Assembly: GCF_003641145.1 (NCBI RefSeq)
Contig: NZ_CP032747.1
Location: 1 to 49,020 of the forward strand
Length of the DNA stretch: 49,020 nt
Direction: 5' to 3'
From: Lactiplantibacillus paraplantarum
GTDB lineage: Bacteria; Bacillota; Bacilli; Lactobacillales; Lactobacillaceae
Part shown: positions 26,462 to 34,554 of the stretch, piece after piece
Numbering within the stretch: the first letter of the stretch is position 1
Layout: the number at the start of each line of letters is the position of its first letter
Translations under genes and position numbers: made by a program
Notes under the pieces: generated by a model
What the model was told of the DNA's origin: nothing
The model's database searches: none
What the model saw: only the letters and a program-made list of their open reading frames with translations

Positions 26462-27494
26462 GGCAAATTACAAGTTTAATCCGAACAAGCCCGGAATCTT
26501 TCAATGGCAGTCTGTTGATGATGTATTTTTAATGGTCGTTGATTAATTAGTTCAAGTGCTGCTAGGATCTCATCAGTCGTTACTTGGCTAAAATTGGTCT
26601 TTTTCGGGAAGAACCAGCGTAACCGTCTATTAAAATATTCATTGGAACCTCGCTCCCATGGTGAATATGGATGGCAAAAATAAACTTTGATCTGATAATC
26701 CTGTTCTAAGGCCTGATAATTGGCAAACTCTTTACCATGATCAACAGTAATGGATTTTACTTGGGGACCGAAGGCCCCCATAAACTTGCCAAAGGCGGTG
26801 TTTAGAGCCTTAGCCGTTCTATTAGGGGCTTTGATGGCCCATAGAAGTCGGGTCTTACGTTCTACGAATGTAACCAGACATGATCGTGACTCACCTCGAC
26901 TAGAAAGCACCGTATCTACTTCCCAATGACCAAAAGCTAACCGTTGATTAACAGTTGTTGGCCGTTGTTCGATGGAAGTCCCACTTGTAAATTTCCCCCG
27001 ATTTTCGCTCACTCGGTGCTGGCGGACATTCCGATTGGGTAGATCAGTCAATTTGAAGGGGAGCCAGCCACGATTAAGCCAATTATAAATTGACGCAGTG
27101 CTCAAGTTATAAGCGGCCGCAATGGTTTCTGGTGACCAGGTTAATCGTAAGTGATTGGTAATTAAAGTCGCTAATGCTGCCGTCAGCATCGAACGACGAC
27201 CGCAATTCCGCCTTTTGCGATCTGCATCTTGCTGAGCTAATTCTGGATCATAAGGTTTAACCCGGTCCAACTCATAGCTAATCGTAGCTTTGGCGACGCC
27301 TAAGGCGTCAGCCATTACTTGGTAAGATTTATTCCCCTCATTGACCAGTTGTGCTAGTGCGCCACGTTGAAAACGTGATAAAGTAGATGTACCCAAAGTA
27401 ATCACTCCCTATATTGGTTGGAATTAGCTACTACCATTGTAAGTGATTGCTTTGGGCTTTTTAATTTCTGTTCGGATTAATTATAGAATTTGCC
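26462..27494 (-). mobile_element. IS30-family element (type 3), copy A
   Basis: 1033 bp bounded by GGCAAATT and AATTTGCC and flanked on both sides by the 4-bp target duplication TTAT. It is identical in length and apparently in sequence to copy B at 38306-39338, in the opposite orientation. Confidence 0.93.
26476..27396 (-). CDS. IS30-family transposase, copy A
   Basis: A 306-residue IS30-type transposase. The N-terminal helix-turn-helix (SRFQRGALAQLVNEGNKSYQ) is followed by a second DNA-binding region with CGRRS and LRLTWSPETIAAAYNLS. The catalytic core has Asp in GHWEVDTVLSSRG, Asp in SITVDHGKEFANY and Glu in SPWERGSNEYFNRR. I place the start at the TTG at 27396, 7 bases after GGGAG; a GTG at 27405 touches that site and is less likely. 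The product is the same as that of the copy at 38404, and both appear functional. Confidence 0.9.
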   Translation of the reverse strand: MGTSTLSRFQRGALAQLVNEGNKSYQVMADALGVAKATISYELDRVKPYDPELAQQDADRKRRNCGRRSMLTAALATLITNHLRLTWSPETIAAAYNLSTASIYNWLNRGWLPFKLTDLPNRNVRQHRVSENRGKFTSGTSIEQRPTTVNQRLAFGHWEVDTVLSSRGESRSCLVTFVERKTRLLWAIKAPNRTAKALNTAFGKFMGAFGPQVKSITVDHGKEFANYQALEQDYQIKVYFCHPYSPWERGSNEYFNRRLRWFFPKKTNFSQVTTDEILAALELINQRPLKIHHQQTAIERFRACSD

Positions 27495-28062
27495 TTATCA
27501 AAAAGGGCCTAGTACTTTTGGAATGGAAATACTTTCCAACACCAAAAATTCTAGACCCATTAATTTTACAATCTACCATTTGACATAATATTTTTTCTTT
27601 CCTTTTGACAGATGGCTTCTATTTTTATACTCATTGTTATGACTTTTCATTTGTAAATTAAGTTATTAAAAATCGATGATCATCTTACTATAGAATGACT
27701 AACTAAAAAGAACTACCATATCGATCAAGCATGCTGTCAAAGTTCCAAGGACAGTTAGCATTTTCTAAGTGATGATGATGCTTTTATTGATTCCTAACAA
27801 CGTTATCGGATTAAAAATAATATTGTGATCATAAGCTAATTCGACTATTCCTGATGAATTGTTTTAGATTCAAGCCAAAACGCCAGCCATCTGGTGACCA
27901 AATACGAATATTAATCGTCCAGAATACTTTTTCAATTATAGTATATAAACACTTTACCATACACGGTAAACATCAACCTATTAGGGACATCACACGATCA
28001 TTAAAAATCAGTCAAAATAGGAAATAATTTAAAATATCCTTTTTCATGAGCTTTCACCTGTC
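27495..28062. other. Non-coding stretch with IS relics
   Basis: No gene is supported in these 570 bp. A partial inverted repeat (27505-27521 with 27542-27558, about 13 of 17 bases) looks like paired IS ends. Immediately after it, 27559-27577 matches 19 bp of the ISLpl1 terminal sequence although no ISLpl1 body is attached. The rest is AT-rich without open frames. Confidence 0.5.
27559..27577 (+). mobile_element. Solo ISLpl1 end
   Basis: ATTAATTTTACAATCTACC is identical to the terminal 19 bp of the ISLpl1-like elements in this window but is preceded by unrelated sequence. It is a leftover end after deletion. A similar solo end lies at 40127-40142. Confidence 0.7.
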
Positions 28063-28644
28063 TTAGATTTTAGAAGTATCACTTGGTTTCTCAATTAACT
28101 TAAACCGTCGCTGCTGCGTGCGTTTACTAATCCCCGTCTTTCGTTCAATCATCTTATAAGTCATGCCTTGTTTTCGCAACTCATAAGCAAATCTGATCTG
28201 TTCATCAGAATACGTTTTCGGTCGCCCTTCCCGAAACAACGGATCATGTTGCTTGGCATACAATTTACCTTCTTGTGTGCGCGTGACAATCATATCGCGT
28301 TCAAACTGCGCAAAGGCGCTAAATATTGTAAAGACTAATTGGCCAGTCGGCGTATTGTCAATTAAGCCCATATTCAAAATGTTGACTTTGACATTTTCTT
28401 TAAACAACTCTTGGATAATGGCTAATGCCTCGCGCGTGTTCCGTGCAAACCGATCCAACTTAGTGACAATCAAAGTATCGCCTGTTTTTAGAACGCGCAA
28501 CAATTTTTGAAACTCCGGTCGTTCAGTAGTTGTGCCGGTAAACTTTTCTTGAAAGATTTTTTCTGCTCCTGCCAATTTTAGTAACTCAATTTGATTTGCT
28601 AATTTCTGATCAGTGGTACTGACCCGCGCATAGCCATATTTCAT
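28063..28644 (-). CDS. Serine recombinase (resolvase type)
   Basis: A 193-residue small serine recombinase with [20 protein letters not shown] (candidate nucleophile Ser9) and the active-site block [18 protein letters not shown]. The segment [20 protein letters not shown] forms the dimer-interface helix, and the C-terminal helix-turn-helix is [20 protein letters not shown]. This is the typical plasmid and transposon resolvase of lactobacilli. A perfect palindrome just upstream (28664-28681) may be part of its site or its operator. Likely roles are resolution of plasmid multimers or cointegrates. The gene looks complete. Confidence 0.92.
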   Translation of the reverse strand: MKYGYARVSTTDQKLANQIELLKLAGAEKIFQEKFTGTTTERPEFQKLLRVLKTGDTLIVTKLDRFARNTREALAIIQELFKENVKVNILNMGLIDNTPTGQLVFTIFSAFAQFERDMIVTRTQEGKLYAKQHDPLFREGRPKTYSDEQIRFAYELRKQGMTYKMIERKTGISKRTQQRRFKLIEKPSDTSKI

Positions 28645-28663
28645 CTTTTTATCTCCTTACTTA

Positions 28664-28681
28664 TGTCATTAAGTAATGACA
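28664..28681. promoter_or_regulatory. Palindrome upstream of the resolvase gene
   Basis: TGTCATT (28664-28670) and AATGACA (28675-28681) form a perfect 7-bp inverted repeat with a 4-nt spacer, 20 bp before the resolvase start. It is a candidate resolvase binding subsite. Confidence 0.5.
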
Positions 28682-28710
28682 CGGTTCTAACCCTTTAATT
28701 ATACAGTATC

Positions 28711-28748
28711 AAAAAAGAGGCCACAACTGTTGAGTTGTGTCGCTTTTT
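28711..28748 (+). terminator. Terminator immediately before the group II intron
   Basis: CACAAC (28722-28727) and GTTGTG (28734-28739), flanked by an A run (28711-28716) and a T run (28744-28748), form an intrinsic terminator. The intron 5' end starts 4 bases later. Confidence 0.65.
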
Positions 28749-28751
28749 AAG

Positions 28752-29258
28752 GTGCGCCCGGCATGGGCAGTAACTAGGCGGTGTAAGTCCGCTGTGAGCC
28801 GTAGTGGCCGGTATCACGAGTCGAAGACAAGGGCGTCTATCGTGAGGTAGAATCTGAAGGAAGTCCTAGACGAAACATCGAATCGATGAACAAGAAGTGG
28901 CTAAAAGGCTGGAAACGGTGGGATGAGATTACCTAACAAATCGAAGTCCCTGACCACTCGAAACCGTCACAGTAAAGCCAACGGTTTGATGCGAAAGCTA
29001 CTGCTCTTACCCGGGGAGGTCTGTCATGGTAGTTCTCTCAAGCTGGAAGTTATTTCTGGCAGGAACAGGCTCAATAGTAATGTTGAGTTGTCCATGACAG
29101 AAGTCAGCCGAGGCCATAGTAGCCAGTAATGGTGAGGGGCTGAACAACAATAATTTTGATTCATCCTGGAGGTGGAAACAATGCGACAATCGCAGAAAAC
29201 AGAAAATAAAGCTGACTACCTGCGGAGAGTAACCCTGGAAGCTCACTATAAAAAATGA
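28752..29258 (+). mobile_element. 5' fragment of a group II intron
   Basis: From GTGCGCCCGGCATGGG (28752 onward) the sequence follows the domain I pattern of bacterial group II introns. It contains the GGCGGTGTAAGTCCGCTGTG element, GTCGAAGACAAGGGCGTC, GTGAGGTAGAATCTGAAGG and onward. It reaches the start of an intron-encoded reverse transcriptase at 29181 (ribosome binding site GGAGG at 29167-29172), which is cut off after 25 codons. The rest of the RT gene and domains V and VI are missing, so the intron cannot splice or move. Confidence 0.85.
29181..29258 (+). pseudogene. ltrA: Truncated group II intron reverse transcriptase/maturase
   Basis: MRQSQKTENKADYLRRVTLE and five more residues before TGA. 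This is the usual start of LtrA-type intron proteins, which are normally 400-600 residues. Only the first 4-5% remains. Confidence 0.85.
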
Positions 29259-29305
29259 CTAGATATTGTAAAAAAGCAGCGGGATAATATGAGATTTAAG
29301 TAGCC

Positions 29306-29331
29306 AAAAGCCTGATAAAACGGGCTTTTTT
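29306..29331 (+). terminator. Intrinsic terminator
   Basis: AAAAGCC (29306-29312) pairs with GGCTTTT (29323-29329), with further T residues after. It would stop read-through from the intron side before the ars promoter. A short open tail (LDIVKKQRDNMRFK then stop, ending about 29302) precedes it and may be the end of a lost gene. Confidence 0.8.
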
Positions 29332-29628
29332 GTTTGCCGTTGATTTGAAAGTTTAGGTATCTTTTTCTCCCAATTTTGTATAGAAATTTGGCCGATTGAG
29401 CAATAATAAGCAATGATTATCAAATTATGGTACCAAAATTGGTACCGCAAAAAGGCCGCCGGGACATATGGACTTCCTTTTATGGATTTGAATAAGTTAT
29501 TTTCAAAACGAAATATCGATCCAAGTTTGAAGTTGGTTAATCTATCGGCTTAAAAAACTAATCATGGAAGAATGTGATTATTCAGTATGATCTAAAATAG
29601 ATGCTGCTATTTTATTTCAAAATAAAGC

Positions 29629-29680
29629 TTGACGCTTACATAGATATGGGTCTATATTATAGATATAGATGCGCGTCTAT
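29629..29680 (+). promoter_or_regulatory. ars promoter with two ArsR-type operators
   Basis: TTGACG (29629-29634) and TATATT (29653-29658) are separated by 18 bp. Two dyads of the form ATAGA-n6-TCTAT lie at 29640-29655 and 29665-29680, 25 bp apart. One covers the spacer and -10 region and the other sits just downstream. A related dyad lies upstream of arsA, which suggests a shared regulator, probably the first ArsR and perhaps ArsD. Confidence 0.8.
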
Positions 29681-29986
29681 GTTTACAAAATACGATGTTT
29701 CTTGCGGTGATCGAAGCAAGTTGAGTTGAGGAAATGCAGTTGCGGAGTTTGCAACTAAGTTCCCTAAAATCACCACGAAAGCGGTCATAATCATTCATTT
29801 TGGCAACACTGATTAGCAAGAAGTATCTGCTTGTTGAATATTTTCTGCTAAACAGGATTGGCTTTCTGTTGTTGATTAAGCCAAAACCAAAAGTAGCAAG
29901 TTCAGTCTGTATCACTGTAACATCAATGTTTATTATTAGCGTATTTAACTAATAGATTACCTTAATTATGGAATAGGAGCTTACAA
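29681..29986 (+). other. Long ars leader region
   Basis: About 290 bp separate the ars promoter/operators from the arsR start at 29987, with no gene on the plus strand. A minus-strand frame (29652-29915) has no recognisable product. The leader is unusually long for an ars operon; it may be an insertion relic, or a second promoter close to arsR may exist (AATAGGAGC is the ribosome binding site). Confidence 0.45.
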
Positions 29987-30346
29987 ATGGACTATCAAAA
30001 GTATGTTCAAATGCTGAAAGCAATGGCCGATCCAAATCGCTTAAAAATTATTGATCTGCTTTCCTGTGGTTCTTTGTGTGCTTGTGATATTTTAGAGCAC
30101 TTCGACTTTTCACAGCCGACTTTATCCCACCATATGAAAGTTTTGCAAAATGCTGGTATTGTTGCGGCACGCAAGGAAGGTAAGTGGCAGCATTATACGT
30201 TACGCCCCGATTTTATGCTGACCTTTAAGCAGGATACGGCGCAATTATTATCAAGTGATGATCACTGTATTTGCCACGATGACGGCTGTGTTGATTGTGA
30301 AGAATGTGCTTCAGGAAAGGTTGTTATGACAAATGAAAAAAATTGA
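29987..30346 (+). CDS. arsR: Arsenite-responsive repressor ArsR
   Basis: A 119-residue winged-helix repressor of the ArsR/SmtB family. It would bind the ATAGA-n6-TCTAT operators and release them on binding As(III) or Sb(III). The metal site lies in LLSCGSLCACDILEHF (Cys27, Cys31, Cys33), similar to the CVC motif of classical ArsR. The recognition helix follows in FSQPTLSHHMKVLQNAGIVA. The C-terminal tail has extra cysteines (CICHDDGCVDCEECASG), which is unusual and may add metal ligands. TAGGAGC lies upstream. The gene overlaps arsD by 14 bases, so the two are coupled. Confidence 0.92.
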   Translation: MDYQKYVQMLKAMADPNRLKIIDLLSCGSLCACDILEHFDFSQPTLSHHMKVLQNAGIVAARKEGKWQHYTLRPDFMLTFKQDTAQLLSSDDHCICHDDGCVDCEECASGKVVMTNEKN

Positions 30347-30695
30347 ATTATTTGAACCAGCAATGTGCTGCTCGACTGGGGTTTGTGGTCCGTCCGTTGA
30401 TCAAAATCTCTTAATGATCACGTCTGCCTTTGATGCTTTACAAGGTGTTAAAACGATTGAAGCTGACCGTTACAATTTAAGTAATAATCCTGATGTTTTT
30501 AGTGAACGAGCCGATATTTTAGCGGCCATCAAGGATGATGCTGACGCTGTTTTACCGATCACCGTGGTTGACGGCCAGATCGTTAAAACGGGCGCGTACC
30601 CAACGATCGATGAATTATCTGACTATACTGGGCTAGTTTTCGTGCCAGCTGAGCAAACAGGCGGTTGCTGTGGCGGTGATGGTGGCTGTTGCTAA
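30333..30695 (+). CDS. arsD: Arsenic metallochaperone ArsD
   Basis: A 120-residue metallochaperone that passes As(III) to the ArsA ATPase and is a weak repressor. The functional triad Cys12, Cys13 and Cys18 is in EPAMCCSTGVCGPSVD. The C-terminus has two vicinal pairs, Cys112-113 and Cys119-120 (GGCCGGDGGCC). All seven positions equal those of the E. coli R773 ArsD. It starts inside the end of arsR, with GAAAGG upstream in that gene. A second, shorter ArsD lacking the C-terminal pairs is encoded later in the same operon. Confidence 0.95.
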   Translation: MKKIELFEPAMCCSTGVCGPSVDQNLLMITSAFDALQGVKTIEADRYNLSNNPDVFSERADILAAIKDDADAVLPITVVDGQIVKTGAYPTIDELSDYTGLVFVPAEQTGGCCGGDGGCC

Positions 30696-30743
30696 ATTTT
30701 ACTAAAGGTAAGAGATGGCGCGGCCATTTCTTTTGAATTATAT

Positions 30744-30759
30744 ATAGATAAATATCTAT
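30744..30759 (+). promoter_or_regulatory. Internal ars operator upstream of arsA
   Basis: ATAGAT (30744-30749) and ATCTAT (30754-30759) form a dyad like those at the main ars promoter, 20 bp before the arsA start. It suggests an extra ArsR or ArsD binding point that tunes arsA-arsB expression separately from arsR-arsD. Confidence 0.6.
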
Positions 30760-30778
30760 GTGACTGAGGAGGATATCA

Positions 30779-32509
30779 ATGCAGGACTATCAACCACAAA
30801 ACGCTAATTTAACTCATTATTTGTTTTTTACCGGTAAAGGTGGCGTTGGTAAAACAACGACGGCCAGTGCAACCGCCATTAATTTGGCTGATGCTGGTAA
30901 TCAAGTGATGCTCGTTTCAACTGACCCAGCTAGTAATTTACAGGATGTTTTCAATACAGCATTAACCAATAAACCGCAAGCAATCAATGGTGTATCAGGG
31001 TTGTTTGCCGCCAATTTTGATCCTGTGACCGCAGCTGGTGAGTATCGGGAAAGTGTTGTTGGCCCTTATCGCGGCGTATTGCCGGATGCTGCTGTTAAAA
31101 ATATGGAAGAACAGCTATCCGGTTCCTGTACGGTCGAGATCGCGGCATTCAATGAATTTGCCAACTTTTTAACTGATCCGGCGGTTGACCAGCGCTTTGA
31201 TTATATTATTTTTGACACGGCGCCAACTGGTCATGCCTTGCGCATGCTACAGCTACCGTCAGCGTGGAATAATTATTTAGATGAAAATGATCGCGGTGCT
31301 TCTTGCTTAGGCCAATTAGCCGGTATGGGTGATAAAAAAGCAATTTATGCAAAAGCGGTAGCAACGTTAAGCAATGGGGACTTGACCACATTAATGTTGG
31401 TGACGCGGCCACAAAAAGCCTCATTACTTGAAGCAGCGCGAGCAGCACAAGAACTAGCCGCGATCGGCATGACTAATCAGCAGTTGATCATTAATGGCAC
31501 GCTTAAAACACCGACGGATCACGCTTCGCAGGCTATTTTTGCGCAACAACAGGCTGATCTACAACAAATGCCGGCTGTATTAAAAAAATTTGCTCAGTAT
31601 GAAGTGCCGTTACGCGCCTACAACGTTACCGGCTTAAATAAATTACACCTGGTGTTACAGGCAACACAACCCGCATTAGCTACCTATCCGCCGCTGACCA
31701 ATAACTATCCCAACTTAGATACGATCGTTGCTGATCTGATCAAGACGGATAAAAAGATTATTTTTACCATGGGCAAAGGGGGCGTCGGTAAAACAACGGT
31801 TGCGGTGCAGATCACGCAGAAATTAGTGGCCCAACATAAAACCGTTCATCTAGCCACCACTGATCCGGCCGATCATCTAGATTTCTTTAAAACAGCTGAT
31901 CCGGCAGTTACGATCAGCCATATTGACGAGCAGCAGGTATTGAAAGATTATCAAGCTGAAGTACTGGCAACGGCTCGCCAAACCATGAAAGCGGCTGACG
32001 TTGATTATGTCGCCGAAGATCTCCGTTCACCATGTACGCAAGAAATTGCGGTTTTCCGCGCTTTTGCTAATATTGTGGCGCAAAACGACAGTGACGTGGT
32101 GGTGATCGATACGGCGCCAACTGGGCACACGTTGTTACTATTAGATTCCACTCAAAGCTATGCACAGGAAGTTAAGCGCACAGCCGGTGACGTGCCACAA
32201 GCAATTATTGATCTATTGCCACGGTTGCAAGATCCCCAACAAACCGAGATCGTGATGGTGACTTTACCGGAAACAACGCCAGTCTACGAATCAATGCGGC
32301 TCAATGAAGATTTAAACCGGGCGCAAATTGCCCATACATGGTGGTTGGTCAATCAAAGCATGCTGGCTACACAAACCACGCATCCGTGTTTACAAGCACG
32401 GGCACAAAATGAAGTTGAATGGATCGAAAAAGTCAAAGACGTTTCGGCCAATCATTTTGCAGTGGAACAGTGGCAACCAGATTTTGAACAAACGCTATTA
32501 ACGATTTAA
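30779..32509 (+). CDS. arsA: Arsenite efflux ATPase ArsA
   Basis: A 576-residue peripheral ATPase that energises ArsB. It is a tandem duplication: A1 with GKGGVGKTTTAS near residue 20, and A2 with GKGGVGKTTVA near 340. Each half has the signature Asp-Thr-Ala-Pro-Thr-Gly-His (DTAPTGH). The predicted metalloid ligands are Cys117 (SGSCTVEIAAF), Cys176 (GASCLGQL) and Cys419 (RSPCTQEIAVF), corresponding to Cys113, 172 and 422 of R773 ArsA. The length is normal. GAGGAGG lies 7-8 bases before the ATG, and an ArsR-type dyad lies upstream. ArsD, ArsA and ArsB would form the complete chaperone-to-pump route. Confidence 0.95.
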   Translation: MQDYQPQNANLTHYLFFTGKGGVGKTTTASATAINLADAGNQVMLVSTDPASNLQDVFNTALTNKPQAINGVSGLFAANFDPVTAAGEYRESVVGPYRGVLPDAAVKNMEEQLSGSCTVEIAAFNEFANFLTDPAVDQRFDYIIFDTAPTGHALRMLQLPSAWNNYLDENDRGASCLGQLAGMGDKKAIYAKAVATLSNGDLTTLMLVTRPQKASLLEAARAAQELAAIGMTNQQLIINGTLKTPTDHASQAIFAQQQADLQQMPAVLKKFAQYEVPLRAYNVTGLNKLHLVLQATQPALATYPPLTNNYPNLDTIVADLIKTDKKIIFTMGKGGVGKTTVAVQITQKLVAQHKTVHLATTDPADHLDFFKTADPAVTISHIDEQQVLKDYQAEVLATARQTMKAADVDYVAEDLRSPCTQEIAVFRAFANIVAQNDSDVVVIDTAPTGHTLLLLDSTQSYAQEVKRTAGDVPQAIIDLLPRLQDPQQTEIVMVTLPETTPVYESMRLNEDLNRAQIAHTWWLVNQSMLATQTTHPCLQARAQNEVEWIEKVKDVSANHFAVEQWQPDFEQTLLTI

Positions 32510-32555
32510 ATAAAGATATCAATTGATCAGGGTAGCGATACCCTGATTTTGGTAG

Positions 32556-33863
32556 TTGGGAGGAATTATGCAAGTCTTTTTTGCTGTTTTTATATTTTTA
32601 CTCACGTTATTATTCGTCATTTGGCAACCTAAGGGGCTATCAATAGGCTGGACCGCAATTGGTGGGGCAGTACTTGCACTGCTATTTCGGGTCGTCACAT
32701 TTAAAGATGTGGGTACCGTTACTGGGATCGTTTGGAACGCCACTTTGTCGTTTGTTGCCATTATTTTGATCTCATTGATTTTAGATGAGATCGGCTTTTT
32801 CGAGTGGGCCGCTTTACATATGGCACGACTGGCTAAAGGCAATGGTGTACGTATGTTCATTTTGATCGTTATTTTAGGTGCGATCGTGGCGGCACTTTTT
32901 GCCAACGATGGGGCGGCATTGATTTTAACGCCGATCGTTCTGGCAATGGTGCGAGCCCTACATTTTGATGAAAAAAAGGTTTTCCCATTTATTATTGCCA
33001 GTGGCTTTATTGCCGATGCGACTTCGTTACCATTAGTTGTTAGTAATCTAGTCAATATTGTTTCCGCTGACTTTTTCGGCATTACATTTTCCGAGTATGC
33101 CCTAAGAATGTGGATCCCTGATCTTTTTTCACTGATCGCCAGCATCAGTATCTTATATTTGTATTTCCGCAAGGCCTTACCCAAACATTATGATGCAGAT
33201 CAGGTTGCTGAACCAAAATCTGCAATCAAAGATCAACGATTATTTAAGTTCTCTTGGGTCGTGTTAGCGGCGTTATTGATCGGTTATTTTAGCAGTAGTT
33301 TTCTAAACATTCCCGTTTCGTTTATTGCACTTACGATTGCCGCAATTTTCTTGTTGGTTGGTCAACAAAGTCATCACGTTGATACTAAGGCAGTCATTAA
33401 AGGAGCACCGTGGAACATCGTCTTCTTTTCAATCGGAATGTATGTGGTGGTTTATGGCCTACAAAATGTTGGCTTGACAACATTACTTGCTGGTGTTATC
33501 GCCAAAATGGCAACTGGTAGCCGGTTTGTGGCGACCATGGGAATGGGTTATTTGGCAGCGTTCCTGTCATCAGCGATGAATAATATGCCAACGGTAATGA
33601 TCAATGCTTTATCGATCAAGGGCGCTAATGTATCAGGGTTAATGCACCAAACGTTAGTTTATGCAAATATTATTGGTTCTGATCTAGGACCAAAGATCAC
33701 ACCAATCGGTTCGCTGGCGACGTTAGTGTGGTTACATGTTTTGGCGCAAAAAAACGTAAAAATTGCTTGGGGTACTTATTTTAAAATTGGGATCACGATC
33801 ACGATTCCAGTCCTATTCATTACATTATGTGGTTTATGGTTATCGCTAAGTCTTTTTGGTTGA
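32556..33863 (+). CDS. arsB: Arsenite efflux permease ArsB
   Basis: A 435-residue membrane protein with about 12 hydrophobic segments, of the ArsB/NhaD ion transporter family. Landmarks are the conserved [17 protein letters not shown] and [20 protein letters not shown] segments, and a late [17 protein letters not shown] segment. It exports arsenite, either alone on the proton gradient or as a complex with ArsA. GGGAGGAATT precedes the start. It is 46 bp after arsA, in the same operon. The cluster has no clear ArsC reductase, so protection against arsenate would need a chromosomal or other enzyme. Confidence 0.95.
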   Translation: MGGIMQVFFAVFIFLLTLLFVIWQPKGLSIGWTAIGGAVLALLFRVVTFKDVGTVTGIVWNATLSFVAIILISLILDEIGFFEWAALHMARLAKGNGVRMFILIVILGAIVAALFANDGAALILTPIVLAMVRALHFDEKKVFPFIIASGFIADATSLPLVVSNLVNIVSADFFGITFSEYALRMWIPDLFSLIASISILYLYFRKALPKHYDADQVAEPKSAIKDQRLFKFSWVVLAALLIGYFSSSFLNIPVSFIALTIAAIFLLVGQQSHHVDTKAVIKGAPWNIVFFSIGMYVVVYGLQNVGLTTLLAGVIAKMATGSRFVATMGMGYLAAFLSSAMNNMPTVMINALSIKGANVSGLMHQTLVYANIIGSDLGPKITPIGSLATLVWLHVLAQKNVKIAWGTYFKIGITITIPVLFITLCGLWLSLSLFG

Positions 33864-33879
33864 GAAAGGATGACTTGCT

Positions 33880-34209
33880 ATGATGCAAACTGAGTATGCA
33901 CAACAAGATTCATTAGCTAATAGATTAAACATAGTCGATGCTTTAGTGAAACAGGCCACGAAAGCTGAAATAGAATCAATTTCTGCTGTTTACCTGATTC
34001 AAGCCAACCAAGAAATTAATTTGCTTGAATTAAAATACAGTAGTGAATTAACAATACAACAGAACTTGTATAAGGTAAAAATAGCCTTTTTGCAAATAAA
34101 TCACTTGATTTTAAATAATCTAGCGGTCAGCTATTTTCGTGATTATACACAAATAGAAAAGGAATTTGAACATTTTCATCGTCTAATATGCGAGGTGAAA
34201 GACGATTAA
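33880..34209 (+). CDS. Unknown protein encoded inside the ars operon
   Basis: A 109-residue protein that I do not recognise. It looks almost wholly helical, with a long amphipathic middle (about 25-95: EIESISAVYLIQANQEINLL and onward), few prolines and only one Cys near the C-terminus (RLICEVKDD). It lies 16 bp after arsB with AGAAAGG as ribosome binding site, and its end overlaps the probable start of the second arsD by 5 bases. Co-transcription and coupling with arsD2 suggest a role in metalloid handling or in interaction with ArsD or ArsA, but the sequence shows no metal site. It could be a small helical adaptor. Confidence 0.75.
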   Translation: MMQTEYAQQDSLANRLNIVDALVKQATKAEIESISAVYLIQANQEINLLELKYSSELTIQQNLYKVKIAFLQINHLILNNLAVSYFRDYTQIEKEFEHFHRLICEVKDD

Positions 34210-34531
34210 AATTGAAATATTTGAAGAGGCGATGTGTTGTGCAACTGGTGTTTGTGGTCCCAGTGTAAAGAAAGAATTGATTCAGACTACCGCAATTCAA
34301 CGTCATGTTAATGCAGATGGTGAAAATATAATCATACGCAGAAATCTTACACAAAATCCAGACGCCTTTGTTCGTAATCATCAAATAAATGACCTATTAA
34401 AAAAATATGGAATCACTGTATTACCAATTACTATGGTTAACGGTATAATTTTTAAACAAAGAGATTATCCAACCTTCCAAGAGTTTTCAGATTATCTACA
34501 TCAGGATTTAAGTCGTGCATTTGTTCGCTAA
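34205..34531 (+). CDS. arsD: Second ArsD, probable ATT start
   Basis: A 108-residue ArsD paralogue beginning (M)KIEIFEEAMCCATGVCGPSV. Cys11, Cys12 and Cys17 correspond to the metal triad of ArsD. The first ATG (34232) falls at the Met just before the Cys pair and would delete the conserved first strand, with no ribosome binding site. Upstream the frame is open only to a TGA at 34196. In that interval ATT at 34205 gives the full family N-terminus and sits 6 bases after GAGGTGA (34192-34198). I therefore infer an ATT initiation codon. It lacks the C-terminal Cys pairs of the first ArsD. It overlaps the upstream unknown gene. Confidence 0.8.
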   Translation: MKIEIFEEAMCCATGVCGPSVKKELIQTTAIQRHVNADGENIIIRRNLTQNPDAFVRNHQINDLLKKYGITVLPITMVNGIIFKQRDYPTFQEFSDYLHQDLSRAFVR

Positions 34532-34554
34532 CAACGGTGAAAGGAATTAATTAA

